A stretch of 64,000 nt of DNA, from positions 4,560,501 through 4,624,500 of the forward strand of contig NC_057320.1 of assembly GCF_000687475.1 (NCBI RefSeq), in the 5' to 3' direction. How positions within the stretch are numbered: position 1 is the first letter of the stretch; every line of letters starts with the position of its first letter. This document shows, in pieces, positions 1 through 12,501 of this stretch. The translations under genes were made by a program, and so were the position numbers. This DNA comes from Ustilaginoidea virens. Taxonomy: Eukaryota; Ascomycota; Sordariomycetes; Hypocreales; Clavicipitaceae. The notes under the pieces are model-generated. The model searched no databases. It was not told the DNA's origin and saw only the letters and a list, made by a program, of their open reading frames with translations.

Positions 1-165
1 GGGGCGCGTGGAGGCCAGCTGGGCGAGGACGTCTCTGCGGCGGGTTAGCAGGGAAGCGGGGGGGGGATGGATGGATGGAAGCATGGGGCTTGGGGCATGG
101 GAGAGAGGTTGGGCGTACTGCTGGACTTGGAGGAAGGGATCCTCGTCGGAGGTGGAGGACATCAT
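1..165 (-). CDS. TLG1: Tlg1/syntaxin-6-type Qc-SNARE, 5' end only (cut by window edge)
   Basis: Two exons on the minus strand are visible: exon 1 at 165-119 and exon 2 from 34 to the left edge. The intron (118-35) has a GTACGC donor and a CCGCAG acceptor. Joined, they begin MMSSTSDEDPFLQVQQDVLA and continue as QLASTRP. The EDPFLQVQ-DVL-L--TRP pattern is, to my knowledge, the start of fungal Tlg1, a late-Golgi/endosomal t-SNARE of the syntaxin-6 family. The SNARE helix and C-terminal membrane anchor would lie outside the window, so identity rests on about 27 residues plus a frame-preserving splice. Two adjacent ATG codons are present; the first (165) is used here. The gene is divergent from the dehydratase-like gene at 726, leaving a 560 bp shared upstream region. 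Confidence 0.72.
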   Translation of the reverse strand, partial: MMSSTSDEDPFLQVQQYAQPLSHAPSPMLPSIHPPPASLLTRRRDVLAQLASTRP

Positions 166-411
166 GCTGGCGGAGGGGGTGGCTTCTTCATAGGCTGGCG
201 AGGATGCCTTGGTCGTCCTTGTTTCTGCTGCCAGACCTGAGCCGCCCGCTTTGCCGAGATGTTGCAGTCCTGCGAGACGACAACATTGGGATGGGGAGGA
301 GGGACGAGCAGGTTGAAGCCTCGAGGGTCTGGCGTAGAGGGCGGATGACGTTGCCGCTGAGCCGGACCCTGCAAGTTGTCACCCTGGGGCGCTCAAAAGG
401 CGGCGATTTTC

Positions 412-545
412 TTACATCTCTTCCTCTTTTCTTCTCGTCGTCTCTTTTGTCTCGTTCGTCTCTTCTTTATATTCTCTCTTTTACTTTGTTCCTCTTTTTT
501 CTTCTTTCGTTTTTTTTTCCATCTTTCCTTCCATCCTTTTCTGGC
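412..545 (+). promoter_or_regulatory. Pyrimidine-rich promoter/leader tract
   Basis: A strongly CT-rich stretch on the plus strand precedes the dehydratase-like gene. Such tracts are common just upstream of transcription starts in filamentous fungi. No discrete binding site can be named. Confidence 0.4.
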
Positions 546-662
546 CGTGCCCGCCTGCGCCTCCCACTGCGCCACAAACTGCGCCCCGGCACAACCACTT
601 GCTCTGGACATTCCGCACTGTGCACCGCCCATCCGACCAACCAACCCACGTGCAAACAACCT

Positions 663-664
663 CG

Positions 665-702
<38 letters not shown>
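663..702 (+). repeat. (ACGACA)n microsatellite in the presumed 5' UTR
   Basis: About six copies of a hexamer of the ACGACA/CGACAA type lie 24 bases before the ATG at 726. The position suggests it is transcribed in the leader. Confidence 0.8.
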
Positions 703-725
703 ATCCGCCCGCCCACCCGCCCGCC

Positions 726-1754
726 ATGCCGCTCACCTATCTCGACGTCGCCGCGCAGGCCGTCCAGGCTCGCCACCGCATCCGCAGCCACATCTACGAG
801 ACGCCCCTCATCCCCTCGCGCACAAACGCCCACCGCCGCGACGGCACCCGCCTGCTCCTCAAAGCCGAGAACCTCCAGCTCACCGGGTCCTTCAAGCTCC
901 GCGGCGCCGTGGCCAAGATGACGGCGCCCGGCACCGCCGGCGGCGACCCGGACGACGCGCCCCTCGTCACCGCCTCCTCGGGCAACCACGGCATCGGCGC
1001 CGCCCACGCCGCCCGCGCGCTGGGCCGGCGCCTCACCGTGGTGCTCCCGGAGACCGTGGTGCCCGCCAAGCTGCGCCGCATCGAGGCCTACGGCGCGCGG
1101 GTCGTCCTCCACGGCGCCCAGGCCGGGCTGGCCGAGCGGCACGCGCGCGGGCTCGCCGCCGCCTCCTCCTCCCGGGGGTGCGTGTACGTGTCGCCGTACA
1201 ACGACGCCGACGTGGTGGCCGGCCAGGCGTCCGTGGGGCTCGAGCTGCTCGAGCAGTGCGGCGGGCGCGGCGTGGACAACGTCTTCGTGGCCATGGGCGG
1301 CGGCGGGCTCGTCGGCGGCGTCGGGTCCGTGTGCAGGGCCTTCAGCCCGCGCACGCGGGTGCACGGCGTCGCGGCCGCCCGCTCCATGGCGCTGGCGGCG
1401 TCCATGGCGGCGGGGCGCGTCGTCGACACGGAGCACCTGCCCACGCTGGCGGACGCCGTGGCCGGCGGCCTGGACGACGACGCCATCACGCTGCCGCTGG
1501 CCGCGGCCGTGGTGGACCGCGTCGTCGTCTGCGACGAGGACGAAATCGCTGCCGCCCTGAGGGCCGTCGTCCTGCGCGAGAACATGATTGTCGAGGGGGC
1601 CGCGGCGCTGGCGTATGCCGGCTTCGTCAAGCTGGAGGCCGAGCTTGCGGGGCAGACGAGCGTTGTCGTCTTGTGCGGCGCCAACTGCGACCACGACGTC
1701 GTCGCAAAGACCGTCCACGGGCAGAGGCTGCACGAAATGCAGCACCCGCAATGA
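726..1754 (+). CDS. Serine racemase/threonine dehydratase-like PLP enzyme (fold type II)
   Basis: Single-exon gene for 342 residues. SFKLRGA at 55-61 carries the Schiff-base lysine K57. SSGNHG at 84-89 is the substrate carboxylate loop. GGGGLVGG at 191-198 is the PLP phosphate-binding loop. CGAN at 317-320 stands where the family contacts the pyridine nitrogen. Length and the lack of a C-terminal ACT regulatory domain fit the serine racemase/catabolic threonine dehydratase/threo-3-hydroxyaspartate ammonia-lyase group rather than biosynthetic ILV1. The reaction is elimination or racemisation of a beta-hydroxy amino acid, probably in the cytosol; the exact substrate cannot be told from sequence. 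The reading frame stays open far upstream, but the ATG at 726 is chosen because the conserved N-terminus begins there and a repeat-rich leader precedes it. Codon use is very GC-rich. Confidence 0.9.
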   Translation: MPLTYLDVAAQAVQARHRIRSHIYETPLIPSRTNAHRRDGTRLLLKAENLQLTGSFKLRGAVAKMTAPGTAGGDPDDAPLVTASSGNHGIGAAHAARALGRRLTVVLPETVVPAKLRRIEAYGARVVLHGAQAGLAERHARGLAAASSSRGCVYVSPYNDADVVAGQASVGLELLEQCGGRGVDNVFVAMGGGGLVGGVGSVCRAFSPRTRVHGVAAARSMALAASMAAGRVVDTEHLPTLADAVAGGLDDDAITLPLAAAVVDRVVVCDEDEIAAALRAVVLRENMIVEGAAALAYAGFVKLEAELAGQTSVVVLCGANCDHDVVAKTVHGQRLHEMQHPQ

Positions 1755-2292
1755 TGCCAAAAGAGGATGATGGTAACCGCAGCTATCCAACAGGGCGGAA
1801 ATGACCATCTGCATACACGTCACGCGCCGTGCCTGCCATGCGAGCCTGCTCCACGACTCGCCGGCTCCCAAACATGTCGGCTAGTCAAACAAACAAACAA
1901 ACAAACAAACACGCAAAAACCGGCACAAAGGCTGCTCAAACAGCATCCGCAGCAACCCCAAAACCCATGGAACTGCCGTCCTCCGTCTCCAATCCGGAAC
2001 GGCACGGCACGTCCAAAATGACGAGTCGCGAATGAGCGGATGCCGCGGGAAACCCCCGCCTGGCTTGCCAAGCACCCCGAGAGGCGGGCGCATTGCAGAT
2101 TCTCAGCCGTGCCGTGCCGTGCCGCTGCTGCGTGGCAGACGTCAACTGTGCCAGCCGCAAGTGGCTGAGACAGCGACAACAGCAACAGCAACAGCGACGG
2201 CGACGACTGCTGGCGCTAGTACCGAGTACCGAGTACCGAGTGCGGAATACTGTCATGCTGTGAACACGGTGGCCTGGGCGTTCTCGGGACGT
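1755..2292. other. Intergenic, no gene seen
   Basis: Contains an (AAAC)n microsatellite near 1886-1912, CAA/CAG-like short repeats near 2165-2205 and an AGTACCG tandem at about 2217-2240. No convincing coding sequence. Confidence 0.6.
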
Positions 2293-2467
2293 GGTATTCT
2301 TCCAAGCATAACCGTAATAGAGGGCTTTCCTGGCTGCTCGCAAATGGTCAGGACCCGGGTTTTGAAGGAATCGGGATAGCTGTGAACCGGTATAGCCTAA
2401 TTCAGGCCTAGTCATCATGATCGGATATACCAATGAGCCCACCATTGGCTGGTATGGTATCGTTGAG
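2293..2467 (-). pseudogene. Ty1/copia reverse-transcriptase fragment, left arm of a head-to-head palindrome
   Basis: Read on the minus strand, this encodes the end of a copia polyprotein reverse transcriptase: YQPMVGSLVYPIM, then MTRPELGYTGSQLSRFL and HLRAARKAL, a block typical of Ty1/copia elements. It is cut at about 2293. It is the inverted counterpart of the start of the plus-strand fragment beginning at about 2467. The two arms are about 93% identical over about 136 bp, meeting near 2467, with a unique spacer of about 40 bp that belongs to this arm. Confidence 0.85.
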
Positions 2468-3104
2468 TATCCGATCATGATTACTAGGCCTGAATTAGGC
2501 TATACCGGTTCACAGTTATCCCGATTCCTTAAAAACCTAGGTCCTAACTATTTGCGAGCAGCCAGGAAAGCCCTCGATTACGATTATGCTTGGAAGAATA
2601 CCGCGATCGAATTCAGTGCTGATAACCCGGAAATGCAGGCATTTTCCGATGCCTCCTTTGCAGACGATATCACGACGCGACGAAGCTCTCAGGGCTATAT
2701 ATATTAAGTTGTTTGGTGGCCCGATTGTGTATAAAGCTGGTCAACAGGATACCGTAACGACGTCGTCAACGGAGGCCGAACTGCTGGCTATTTCACACAC
2801 TACAAAGGAGGTTATCGCGTTCAGGAGGCTTTGTGAGGAAGTCGGGCTCCATTTAGTAAGGGACGTCCCTACTGTTCAATGCGACAACATCCAGACTATT
2901 CGCCTGTTGAAGGAGGAGTTCTTCAAGCTCGTGACACGGCTCCGTCACGTTGATATTCATCACCATTGGTCGCGGCAGGAAGTCCAGAAGGGCGCAATTG
3001 ACGTTACATGGGTCCCTACCGGTGTAATGATCGCTGACGGATTTACCAAGCCCCTGACGGGCCGGAAATTCGGAATCGCCGTCAGCTGGGGCTTGTGGTA
3101 TTGA
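2467..3104 (+). pseudogene. Ty1/copia RT-RNase H fragment, frameshifted
   Basis: Plus-strand remnant of the 3' part of a copia pol gene: end of the reverse transcriptase (MTRPELGYTGSQLSRFL), then the RNase H domain with SDASFADD, TTSSTEAELLAISH, the CDN-QTIRL block and the RHVDIHHHW and ADGFTKPL motifs that close copia polyproteins. The frame breaks at about 2700 inside a TATATATA run: the upstream frame stops there and the RNase H continues in another frame, consistent with a two-base slip. No gag, protease, integrase or first half of reverse transcriptase is present. This is a dead, 5'-truncated copy of a plant/fungal-type retrotransposon. Confidence 0.9.
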
Positions 3105-3477
3105 AAGGCTCCCGCGACGCTGGGCACTCTCACGATGTTCGTCGTGGTGTTGAGGATGCGCCTCACGGTACAGATAGGGGTCAGGAAAGGCCTCTATAAG
3201 CAGATTGAAAGATTCGTTTCAACAGCCGCACTTGTTCTCCTAGGATGGAGCTGAAATTTATGGTTTGTTGTCATTTTCTGTTATTTTCTACGTTCCTTGC
3301 AACGAATTGTGCCAATGGGGGCATTTTCTACCCCTGAGGGCTGTATTCAACAACGGCGCCTCCGCCTGCCCTCCTTGCCACGGTATGTTGATTTCTACCG
3401 TTCTATTCGCCATCTTATTTCTTATGGGGAATTGGCTATATAGCAGGATATGCTCGATAAAGCAAATCCTGGGGGGG

Positions 3478-3657
3478 TGTGTCGGCGGGGATATCGGTGG
3501 ATTCGTGTAATTGTCGGGAATGTTCGGCTAGGAGGGAACAGTAGCCCCCTTAGGGCTACCCCCGTGCCCACCACAAATAGCTGGTGCAGCAAGTATTGAT
3601 CAGTCAATGCTTGTTAACCTTCTTCAATATAGCGTCTTCTCTGCAAGCTTCCTGACA
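3478..3657 (+). mobile_element. Putative copia LTR (about 180 bp) after a polypurine tract
   Basis: A polypurine tract (CCTGGGGGGG, ending at 3477) is followed by TGTGTCGGCGGGG and, about 180 bp on, by CTTCCTGACA, so the segment has the TG...CA ends expected of an LTR. It contains a hairpin-forming stretch near 3540-3560. It lies about 370 bp downstream of the RNase H stop, where a 3' LTR would be. No second copy is in the window, so the ends are not proven. Directly after it comes TGGTAGCAATTG, which resembles a Met-tRNA primer-binding site. Confidence 0.5.
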
Positions 3658-4188
3658 TGGTAGCAATTGTATAAAGAAGACAACAAACCTCGTTATTTTA
3701 TCCTTCTATTAGGTGCCACAGCATTATATCGTTTCGGGTGCCGGCCGCCGTGCGTGTGTTGCCGGCACGTCGTGCAAGTTCAGCTTCAAGCCACTTGCAG
3801 AAGCCGTGCGAGATGTACAGAGTCTCCGTACAGATACAGACACAGAGTACAGATGCAGAGTACCCGCTTGCCGGATGCTGCTTGGTTTACTTGTTTATTT
3901 GATTCCTTTGGCAGGCCACGATTTCATGCTCTGAACCCTGCGCCTGTTCCAAGTCCGCCACGTGGGACCAGACGTAACAACGGTTCCAGCCAAAGGGACC
4001 CGACCTTGCTCATCAGGGCTATGCTTACGAGCAGTCCGCCTCGCTCGCACATTGATAAGCTCCTCCAACCTGCCACTCTTGAAACACAGCCTTGATTGCA
4101 CACCCTCTTCACCCAAAGACGTCTCTTGTGCTATGTATATCCCCCCAACAAGCCCTCGTTTGCGGCAAACGACATGGAAACCACCCTG
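3658..4188. other. Intergenic between LTR and homocitrate synthase 3' end
   Basis: Begins with a primer-binding-site-like TGGTAGCA. The rest shows no coding signal and includes the presumed 3' UTR of the minus-strand homocitrate synthase gene. Confidence 0.5.
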
Positions 4189-6286
<2,098 letters not shown>

Positions 6287-7785
6287 CTTGATGATGGTTT
6301 GGTTGTAGTCTTGTGGAGTTGGTGCGCAGTGGAGAGTTGGAATGAAGGAAAAGGCACTGTTGTAATAATACGATGCTTGGAAGAGGGAGGATACGGATCT
6401 TTTACAGCCAAGGTCGACGAATGCAGTCAGTGGCAGAGGCCGAGAACGCAATGCTTTTTAATAGCTTTTTTTCTTCTCCTTCTTCTTCATTTTTTTTTTA
6501 TTTTTTTTTGCTGCCAGCAGCGTCGGCTTATGGACAAGTAGAGTCGCTCAGCTTATTCGATCGGATTTCCTTTCAGCCTAAAAGTGGCTCCGTCTGCGGC
6601 ATTTGCTAGAGTTTCAGTGATCCAATCGTGCTCGTCAGCCTTCTCATCAGTAGGTGGTCAACATGGGTGCGGACTACCGGACGATAATGGCTCTCATTTG
6701 ACGCCATCTGTGACGCCGGCGGTCCCATTTGGTTCAAATCAAGCTTGTAGTGGTGTTTGGGACGTGGCCGGTCAGGAGCATCAAATCACGCCTCTTTAGC
6801 CGTCGTCCAGGAGAACAAAGCCCTGCCTCCATATCACTGCATATGAGACGGACTGACTAATATGAGCAATTATCAGAACCGAGGAACTCCACGACCGAGA
6901 AGGGGGCGAGACAGTCAAAGGAAACCGAAAATGAAGAATGAAGGCGGCTACAGTGGCTCACAAGGCCAAGAGATTACCAAAGTAAAATGGTTGAGTTGAG
7001 TGGTGGTGTCACTTGACAAGCAGCATGTCATCCGGATTCCATCAGAGCGTGCGTGCCCACTGGCGTTTGCCAGGAGCATTGGATGAAAAACCCTGCCGAC
7101 CAAGGGGGAAAAGAAAAAAATAATAATAAAAAAACAGACAAGGGAGAGGATCGAGGAGTTGTCGGCAACACACTGGAGGCTCGTATTGAAAAGTCTGGCC
7201 CCTGGACGACGTGCATTTGCCAAGGTCCAAGGACGTCTGTTGGTTACGAACTTGGGTCCGCCGATTGACACCATATTTGGGCAACTGCCCCGCTCAGCGA
7301 CAAGGCAGCACCTGCCGTGGCAAGCACGTTGACGCGTCTGGTAGCAGCTTGCAAACGTGGATTGGCTCACGCAATGCGGGTTTTCCCCACAGGAAACTTC
7401 CAGACAACTGCCAGACAGATGCCAGGAAACTATTCATCCGGCTCTGGGGGGCGGGGGGGGCATGGTCTGCTCCATGCTTTTCGAGGTATATGCTGTCAAT
7501 GCTGTCTTACGACTGCCAAGCAAAAACTAACACCGGGGAGACGGGAACCAACGCAGCAACATGATCATGATGCACTGATTCGACTTTTGGTACCTGCCTG
7601 GTGTGAGGTTTGAAGTTGATTCCAACTTTCAACTTCCAACTTGGCAATCGCATACCTACCTCCTAGGTTCCTTTTCTGCTAAGAGGTATGTAGCTACAAG
7701 GCAAGTAACTGGAGCTTGCGCTGCGAATTGAATTGTGTGCTCTGCCACTACTTGCCCTTGCGCCGGGCTGATTAATAATTCGACA

Positions 7786-7832
7786 CGCGGATGTGGATGC
7801 GGATGCGGATGCGGACGCGGATGCGGAGTCTA
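7786..7832 (+). repeat. (GCGGAT)n microsatellite
   Basis: About seven degenerate copies of GCGGAT with GTGGAT and GCGGAC variants. Confidence 0.8.
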
Positions 7833-8039
7833 GCAGCAACGCCGAGCCTTGATTGGCCGACCCTAGGGCGGAAGCTTTTTCTTCATCCTCGAGCTGAGCC
7901 AATCCCACGTCCTATTCTGACAGGGCTGCTAGATGTCGTCAGTATCATCATATCTTGTGACTAACCGGATTTACACTTCGGTTGGCCCCGGCATTCACCT
8001 CATTTGCTCCGACGCCAAGCCACCATCAGCCCTTGCCGA

Positions 8040-8103
8040 GCCGCATCGCATCCCATCGCATCCCATCGCATCCCATATGCATCCCATATGCATCCCATCG
8101 CGT
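8040..8103 (+). repeat. CATCCCAT(CG/AT) tandem repeat
   Basis: Around six copies of a 10-base unit alternating CGCATCCCAT and ATGCATCCCAT-type variants. Confidence 0.75.
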
Positions 8104-8271
8104 GAAAGAGGCAGGAAAACAGGAAAGCCCATTAGAAAGACGGGGGAAATCAACCCGTCCATTTCCCACGGGAATTTAGTGGCAGGTTCCTCGCCCTGGC
8201 CGGCGCTCCTCGCTCCCGCATTTCAAGCCCAAGTTGTTGTCGGGACAGGAGGCTCACACTTATGCCCTGGT

Positions 8272-8316
8272 CGGTCCTGGTCCTGGTCCTGGTCCTGGTC
8301 CTGGTCCTGGTCCTGT
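8272..8316 (+). repeat. (GGTCCT)n microsatellite
   Basis: Seven near-perfect copies of GGTCCT. Confidence 0.85.
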
Positions 8317-9678
8317 CTTTGAAGGCAGGCAAGGCGGGCACTTCCTGCGGACCCGATGCGACCGTTCTCAAGCGACTGAATGAACAGGTTTGTTCTCAGC
8401 AATTCCGGGGTCCCTTGCGCCGGGTCTTGCATAAACGAACCCAGGCTGAACGCGCGTCCTTTCCAAATCGCCTTGATGCCACCAGTCGGTCCCTATCCGG
8501 CCGGCATCAAGGTACGGAGCACGCTGGCTCATTCGTCAGCTTGCCATCATCCACCCGAGGCACCATGACCAAAAGCATGAGTTGCGTTTTGTCATTGCCT
8601 GAAAAATCTTGCCCATGGATATGGATCCTTTCGGTAGTCGGCCACCTTCACATTCAAGCCAATCATATCATGCATGTCCTTCGCCTCTGGACGTGCAGTG
8701 CAGACCTCTCTGGAATTTCCATCTCTCCCATGGGCAAACGGATAGATATTGATATTCGATGCCCCAGACACCCTGGAGCAGTTACACAAGACACGCGTCA
8801 ATAATTATGCACAAGCCTGCAAAGCAATCTAGGGTCCAATAAAAGGCAACCTTGTGCCCGGAATTTGTCATCAATAGATGCGTGGGCCAATATGCAAAGC
8901 GTCAGACGGCTGGCTTTTGCCGTCACCGCGGCCTCGTGCGTTCCACAATCGCAACGACAACGCCACCTAATTAATATATTCCTGGCGGAAAAGCAAAAGA
9001 ATCCAAGCCGGGGAGTTATGCTGTGCCACGTACTCCGTACATACTATACTGGTTGCTTATGCCGAAGACCGCGTCTGACATATACTGCGATAGTCCATGC
9101 TTGGCGGTGGAACGAACTGGAAAATGGGTGCGCTGGAAGGAATCGAAAGCGGGTGACGAGGCTACTCGTTCGCCTGCATGACTGGAAAACAGAGTGTAAG
9201 CGTTGCGTTTGATGCGCTGCCTTTGCTCAGTCATGGTTCAAGTGCCTATACAGAACTAATATTGCTGGCACGCATAGCTTGGAATGCATACATAGCACAG
9301 GGTGACTTTTAAGGCGCTGACTTGATTTCGGGAACTCGAACTGGTCCGTGCCGTACTGGCAAAAAACCCCCCTTGAGGGCATCGGAACCCAGATTCGAGA
9401 TTCCGGTTGATCCATGCTTCGTTTAACCCGTTCCAGCGCCATAGAAAGGCTGTCTGGCTGCTCTGACATGGTCGATCGATAGCACCGACTCGGATTAAAT
9501 GAAACATCGACTTCAGAAAACCAGGCAGCTCCTTCGAGGCAACGACTTGTGCATTTGCGTGCCTTGATCCAAGCAGAAGCAAGCATCATGCTTGCAAACT
9601 CTTGGGATATGTCCCGATGCACCCCTACTGCATTAAACAAGCCGTCATGTTGGGAAGGGTTCGTGGGGAAAGAGGGAA

Positions 9679-9721
9679 TGAGAAAACGAGAAAACGAGAA
9701 AACGAGAAAACGAGAAAACGC
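9679..9721 (+). repeat. (GAGAAAAC)n tandem repeat
   Basis: Five perfect copies of an 8-base AAAACGAG unit. Confidence 0.85.
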
Positions 9722-10726
9722 AGTCGTTTGCAAGTAGCGCCGTCTTGGACCTACAAGGTGCCCAGGAATATGACCCTGCTCAGGCCCCTACCCCCCCTAA
9801 AATGTACGCAGGTTAGCAAGCGACAATGCCGAATATACAAGAATGGCATGATTCTGGCAGGAACACTTCTGCCAACGCTTTGTCTTGCACGCTTCACCTA
9901 GCGTGCACACCGACCCTGCATTCGGAAAGCAACACGCCATCACGGTTGCGGTGACTTGCAACGACAGCCTGTGCGCTGGTTCGATTCAAAGGACCCAGCT
10001 CCGACATCACCCTTTCCATGGATACAGGCGTTTTCTTGTCGTTGCATGGCGAACGTTGCGATCTGGTCAACACGGCATGCCGTGCACCAAGGTACACGAT
10101 ATCGATACAGGACCTTGAGCGGCCGAAAGGGTTACGGAGCTCTTTGGATCCGGGTTATGCTCATTCTTGGTTTTCCCAATTGATGCTCGGGTATTTTTTT
10201 TCATAAAGGTCGGGAAACCATTGATCGTTTGTGAACACCTTCAGGCCTGTTTGTTGGCCAGGACAGCTTCTCCAAGACTCCAAAGAGCCTTTTGAGAATA
10301 ACTGCGAGTTTGGAACCGTGGTTTCTCAGCACATCTCGTGTCCCAGTGGCGTGTCCCGTCTCGAAATGGGACTTGAGAGATTTTCTCTTCGTAGCCGTCG
10401 GGACTTTCAAGCAAATCTTTGCCATGTTTGGGGTTGTGCCCGTTGTCCAACCCAGCCCACTGCCACATGTGCCCATCACGTCTGAAGAGAGGAAATGAGA
10501 GGAAACGCGGCTCCCCTGTTGAACAGACTCTTGAGGTATCCCCGATGCCTGAAAGACACGGGGAAGGAAAGCAATAGCAGGAATCCCAACATGAGGGCGG
10601 CGCTTCAGTCCCGACTGACTGTTAAGGCGCAGAGTCTACGTCGGGCGAAGCTCTTTTTTTTTTTTTTTCGGTAGAAAAAAACGAGAAGAAACCAAACTAT
10701 CTGCTCATCTCGAATTTCTCTCCAAG

Positions 10727-11517
10727 TTGATATCGTCAAGTCGATTTTGTTCTGCGATGGAAAGAAAAAGCCGCGATGTTGTACCTGTTGATTGCTTGGT
10801 CGTTGGCAATACTCGAACCCGGCAGAAGCTGTTCTGGCAACGTCCCTGCGACTCTGCAGTCTCTGAACCAACGGTTTACCCGACGAGGCTTCGCACAAGA
10901 CCGAATCCTCGGGTCAAGTGGAATCATCAGCACCCCATACGGTGGCCCCGTGGATTCATGCATGTTCACCGCGCCGTGGAGCACTTCATCCAGCTACCCG
11001 AGGATGACTGTGAAAAGATTCAGCCTTGACTTTGACACGGCGCAGAATGCTGCTCCGGGTAAGCGTGCAAGTCGATGTTCCAAGACGCGTGGGCTTCCCA
11101 CCACTTGTCGAAACCGACCGTGTCTTGTCAATGACGGCCATTATGGGAGTTGCAGCGTCAGATCAAGGAGACTGGAGCGCTCGTGGTAATGAACGATTGT
11201 GATGGCTTGGAACCTGTCCGGCGCGTGGATTTTCTTCAGCTGGCGAAACGGACCAAAGGGAATAGAGGCTGGTTTTTTTCTTTCCTTTCTTGTTGAGTCT
11301 ATTCGAAAGGGCCGTGACGCCAGTACAAGAAATGATTCGAGACGCCCTTGCGACCCGTCCCCTACGCGAGGTACTTTTGGTCGGTCATTTGAAACAGATG
11401 CTATCAGGATCCGTAGGGCGTCAGGGGGCAACCAGGGTTTATATCCGCAACCCGGATCTTTTCAGACGTATGCGTCATTTGTTCCAGCTAAGGCTAGGTG
11501 ATTTAAGTAGCTTTTAG
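10727..11517 (+). pseudogene. Coding-like sequence broken across frames (possible decayed gene)
   Basis: Stretches with protein-like composition follow one another on the plus strand in different frames: around 10870-11029 (with WPRGFMHVHRAVEHFIQLPE), around 11141-11275 (LWELQRQIKETGALVVMNDC and VRRVDFLQLAKRT), and 11290-11517 (LFERAVTPVQEMIRDALA and REVLLVGHLKQML). Stops and frame changes lie between them, and the gaps are poor introns. The EVLLVG segment faintly recalls the C-lobe of fungal Hsp70-like ATPases, but this is not a secure assignment. It may be a decaying gene, an intron-rich gene I could not splice, or chance. Confidence 0.25.
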
Positions 11518-12501
11518 AAGAGACAATGTTGAAAGTAATGGTCATGATGGCCAATCGATGTGCCATACTATCCAGTCTTTTTTTATACTCGAATCAGACA
11601 GGGGCACCCGAGACTACCACCATGACATGTAGCAGTAGTAATCTGGGGAGTCGGGACGTCTGAGCCAGGTTCTTGGCTGCCAGGTTTCATCCTCGAGGCT
11701 CAAGTGAAAGTATGGGTGACATGTGGGCACCCAAGGGGTATCCCTCTTTACACCTTATGTAAGGCTCGGCACAGAGACAGTCTCGGCGTGCGAATGCAAC
11801 ACTTGGTAGTATCGGTGTCGTCATATGACGGTGCGAAGCACTGGCAAGGGCACGAGGACCAAAGCTCGGCGACGCCAATTTCCATGCTCAAAACACCACG
11901 CCCAGTCACCAACCGAAGCACGGACGCGGTTGAGCATTCGATGACTTCTTGAATCAAGTTCGGGACGGGCTCTAGGCAACTCAAAAAAAAAAAATGGTGG
12001 TGGGCCGTGGACGGGACGGGAGGCAAAGCGCACCGGCAGGCAGAGCGTCTGGTGAAAGTTGGCAGAGACTCAAGCCAGGTCAAGACGGTCCGCGCAGGTG
12101 ATGTCTCGTCGCAAGCGAGGCTGTCTCGGTGCTGCCATCCAGCGCAAGGGCAGGGACCAGTTGGCGTTGCTGGACGCTGTTGAGCTGCCCTGGGGCAGGG
12201 GGCACGGCAGTCGAGATGGACGGAGCAGGGCGAGTTGACGCCTATCACGGATCAAGGCAAACTGCGTCGCATTCCACGGCCTGGATGTGACGGTCGCATG
12301 CAGATGCAGCGTGCCGGTCCAGGGGGGGGATGCAGTGCCTGGTTAACGCGTGCGACGACGGGATGTCTTGCATGAAGTCTAAAACAAAGCCAACGCGGCC
12401 GGCTGCATAAAGGAAGTCTGTTGTTGCGTGTTCGAATCTAGATTGCTGTAACCTGACCACGGGCCGTTGGGACGACATGTCTGATTTGGTGTCGACTCCT
12501 T

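Noticed and set aside
393..1871. Long minus-strand open frame (about 490 codons) over the dehydratase gene
   Set aside because: It is an antisense shadow of a GC-rich coding region; translation is His/Gly/Arg/Val-rich with no family features.
9227..9733. 168-codon minus-strand reading frame with Phe-rich start
   Set aside because: The N-terminus is made by the GAGAAAAC microsatellite, no family is recognised and no splice support exists.
10800..10825. tRNA B-box-like GGGTTCGAGTA on the minus strand
   Set aside because: No matching A box or cloverleaf stems at the right spacing.
12424..12440. tRNA B-box-like GTTCGAATC
   Set aside because: No acceptor or D-arm partner sequences around it.
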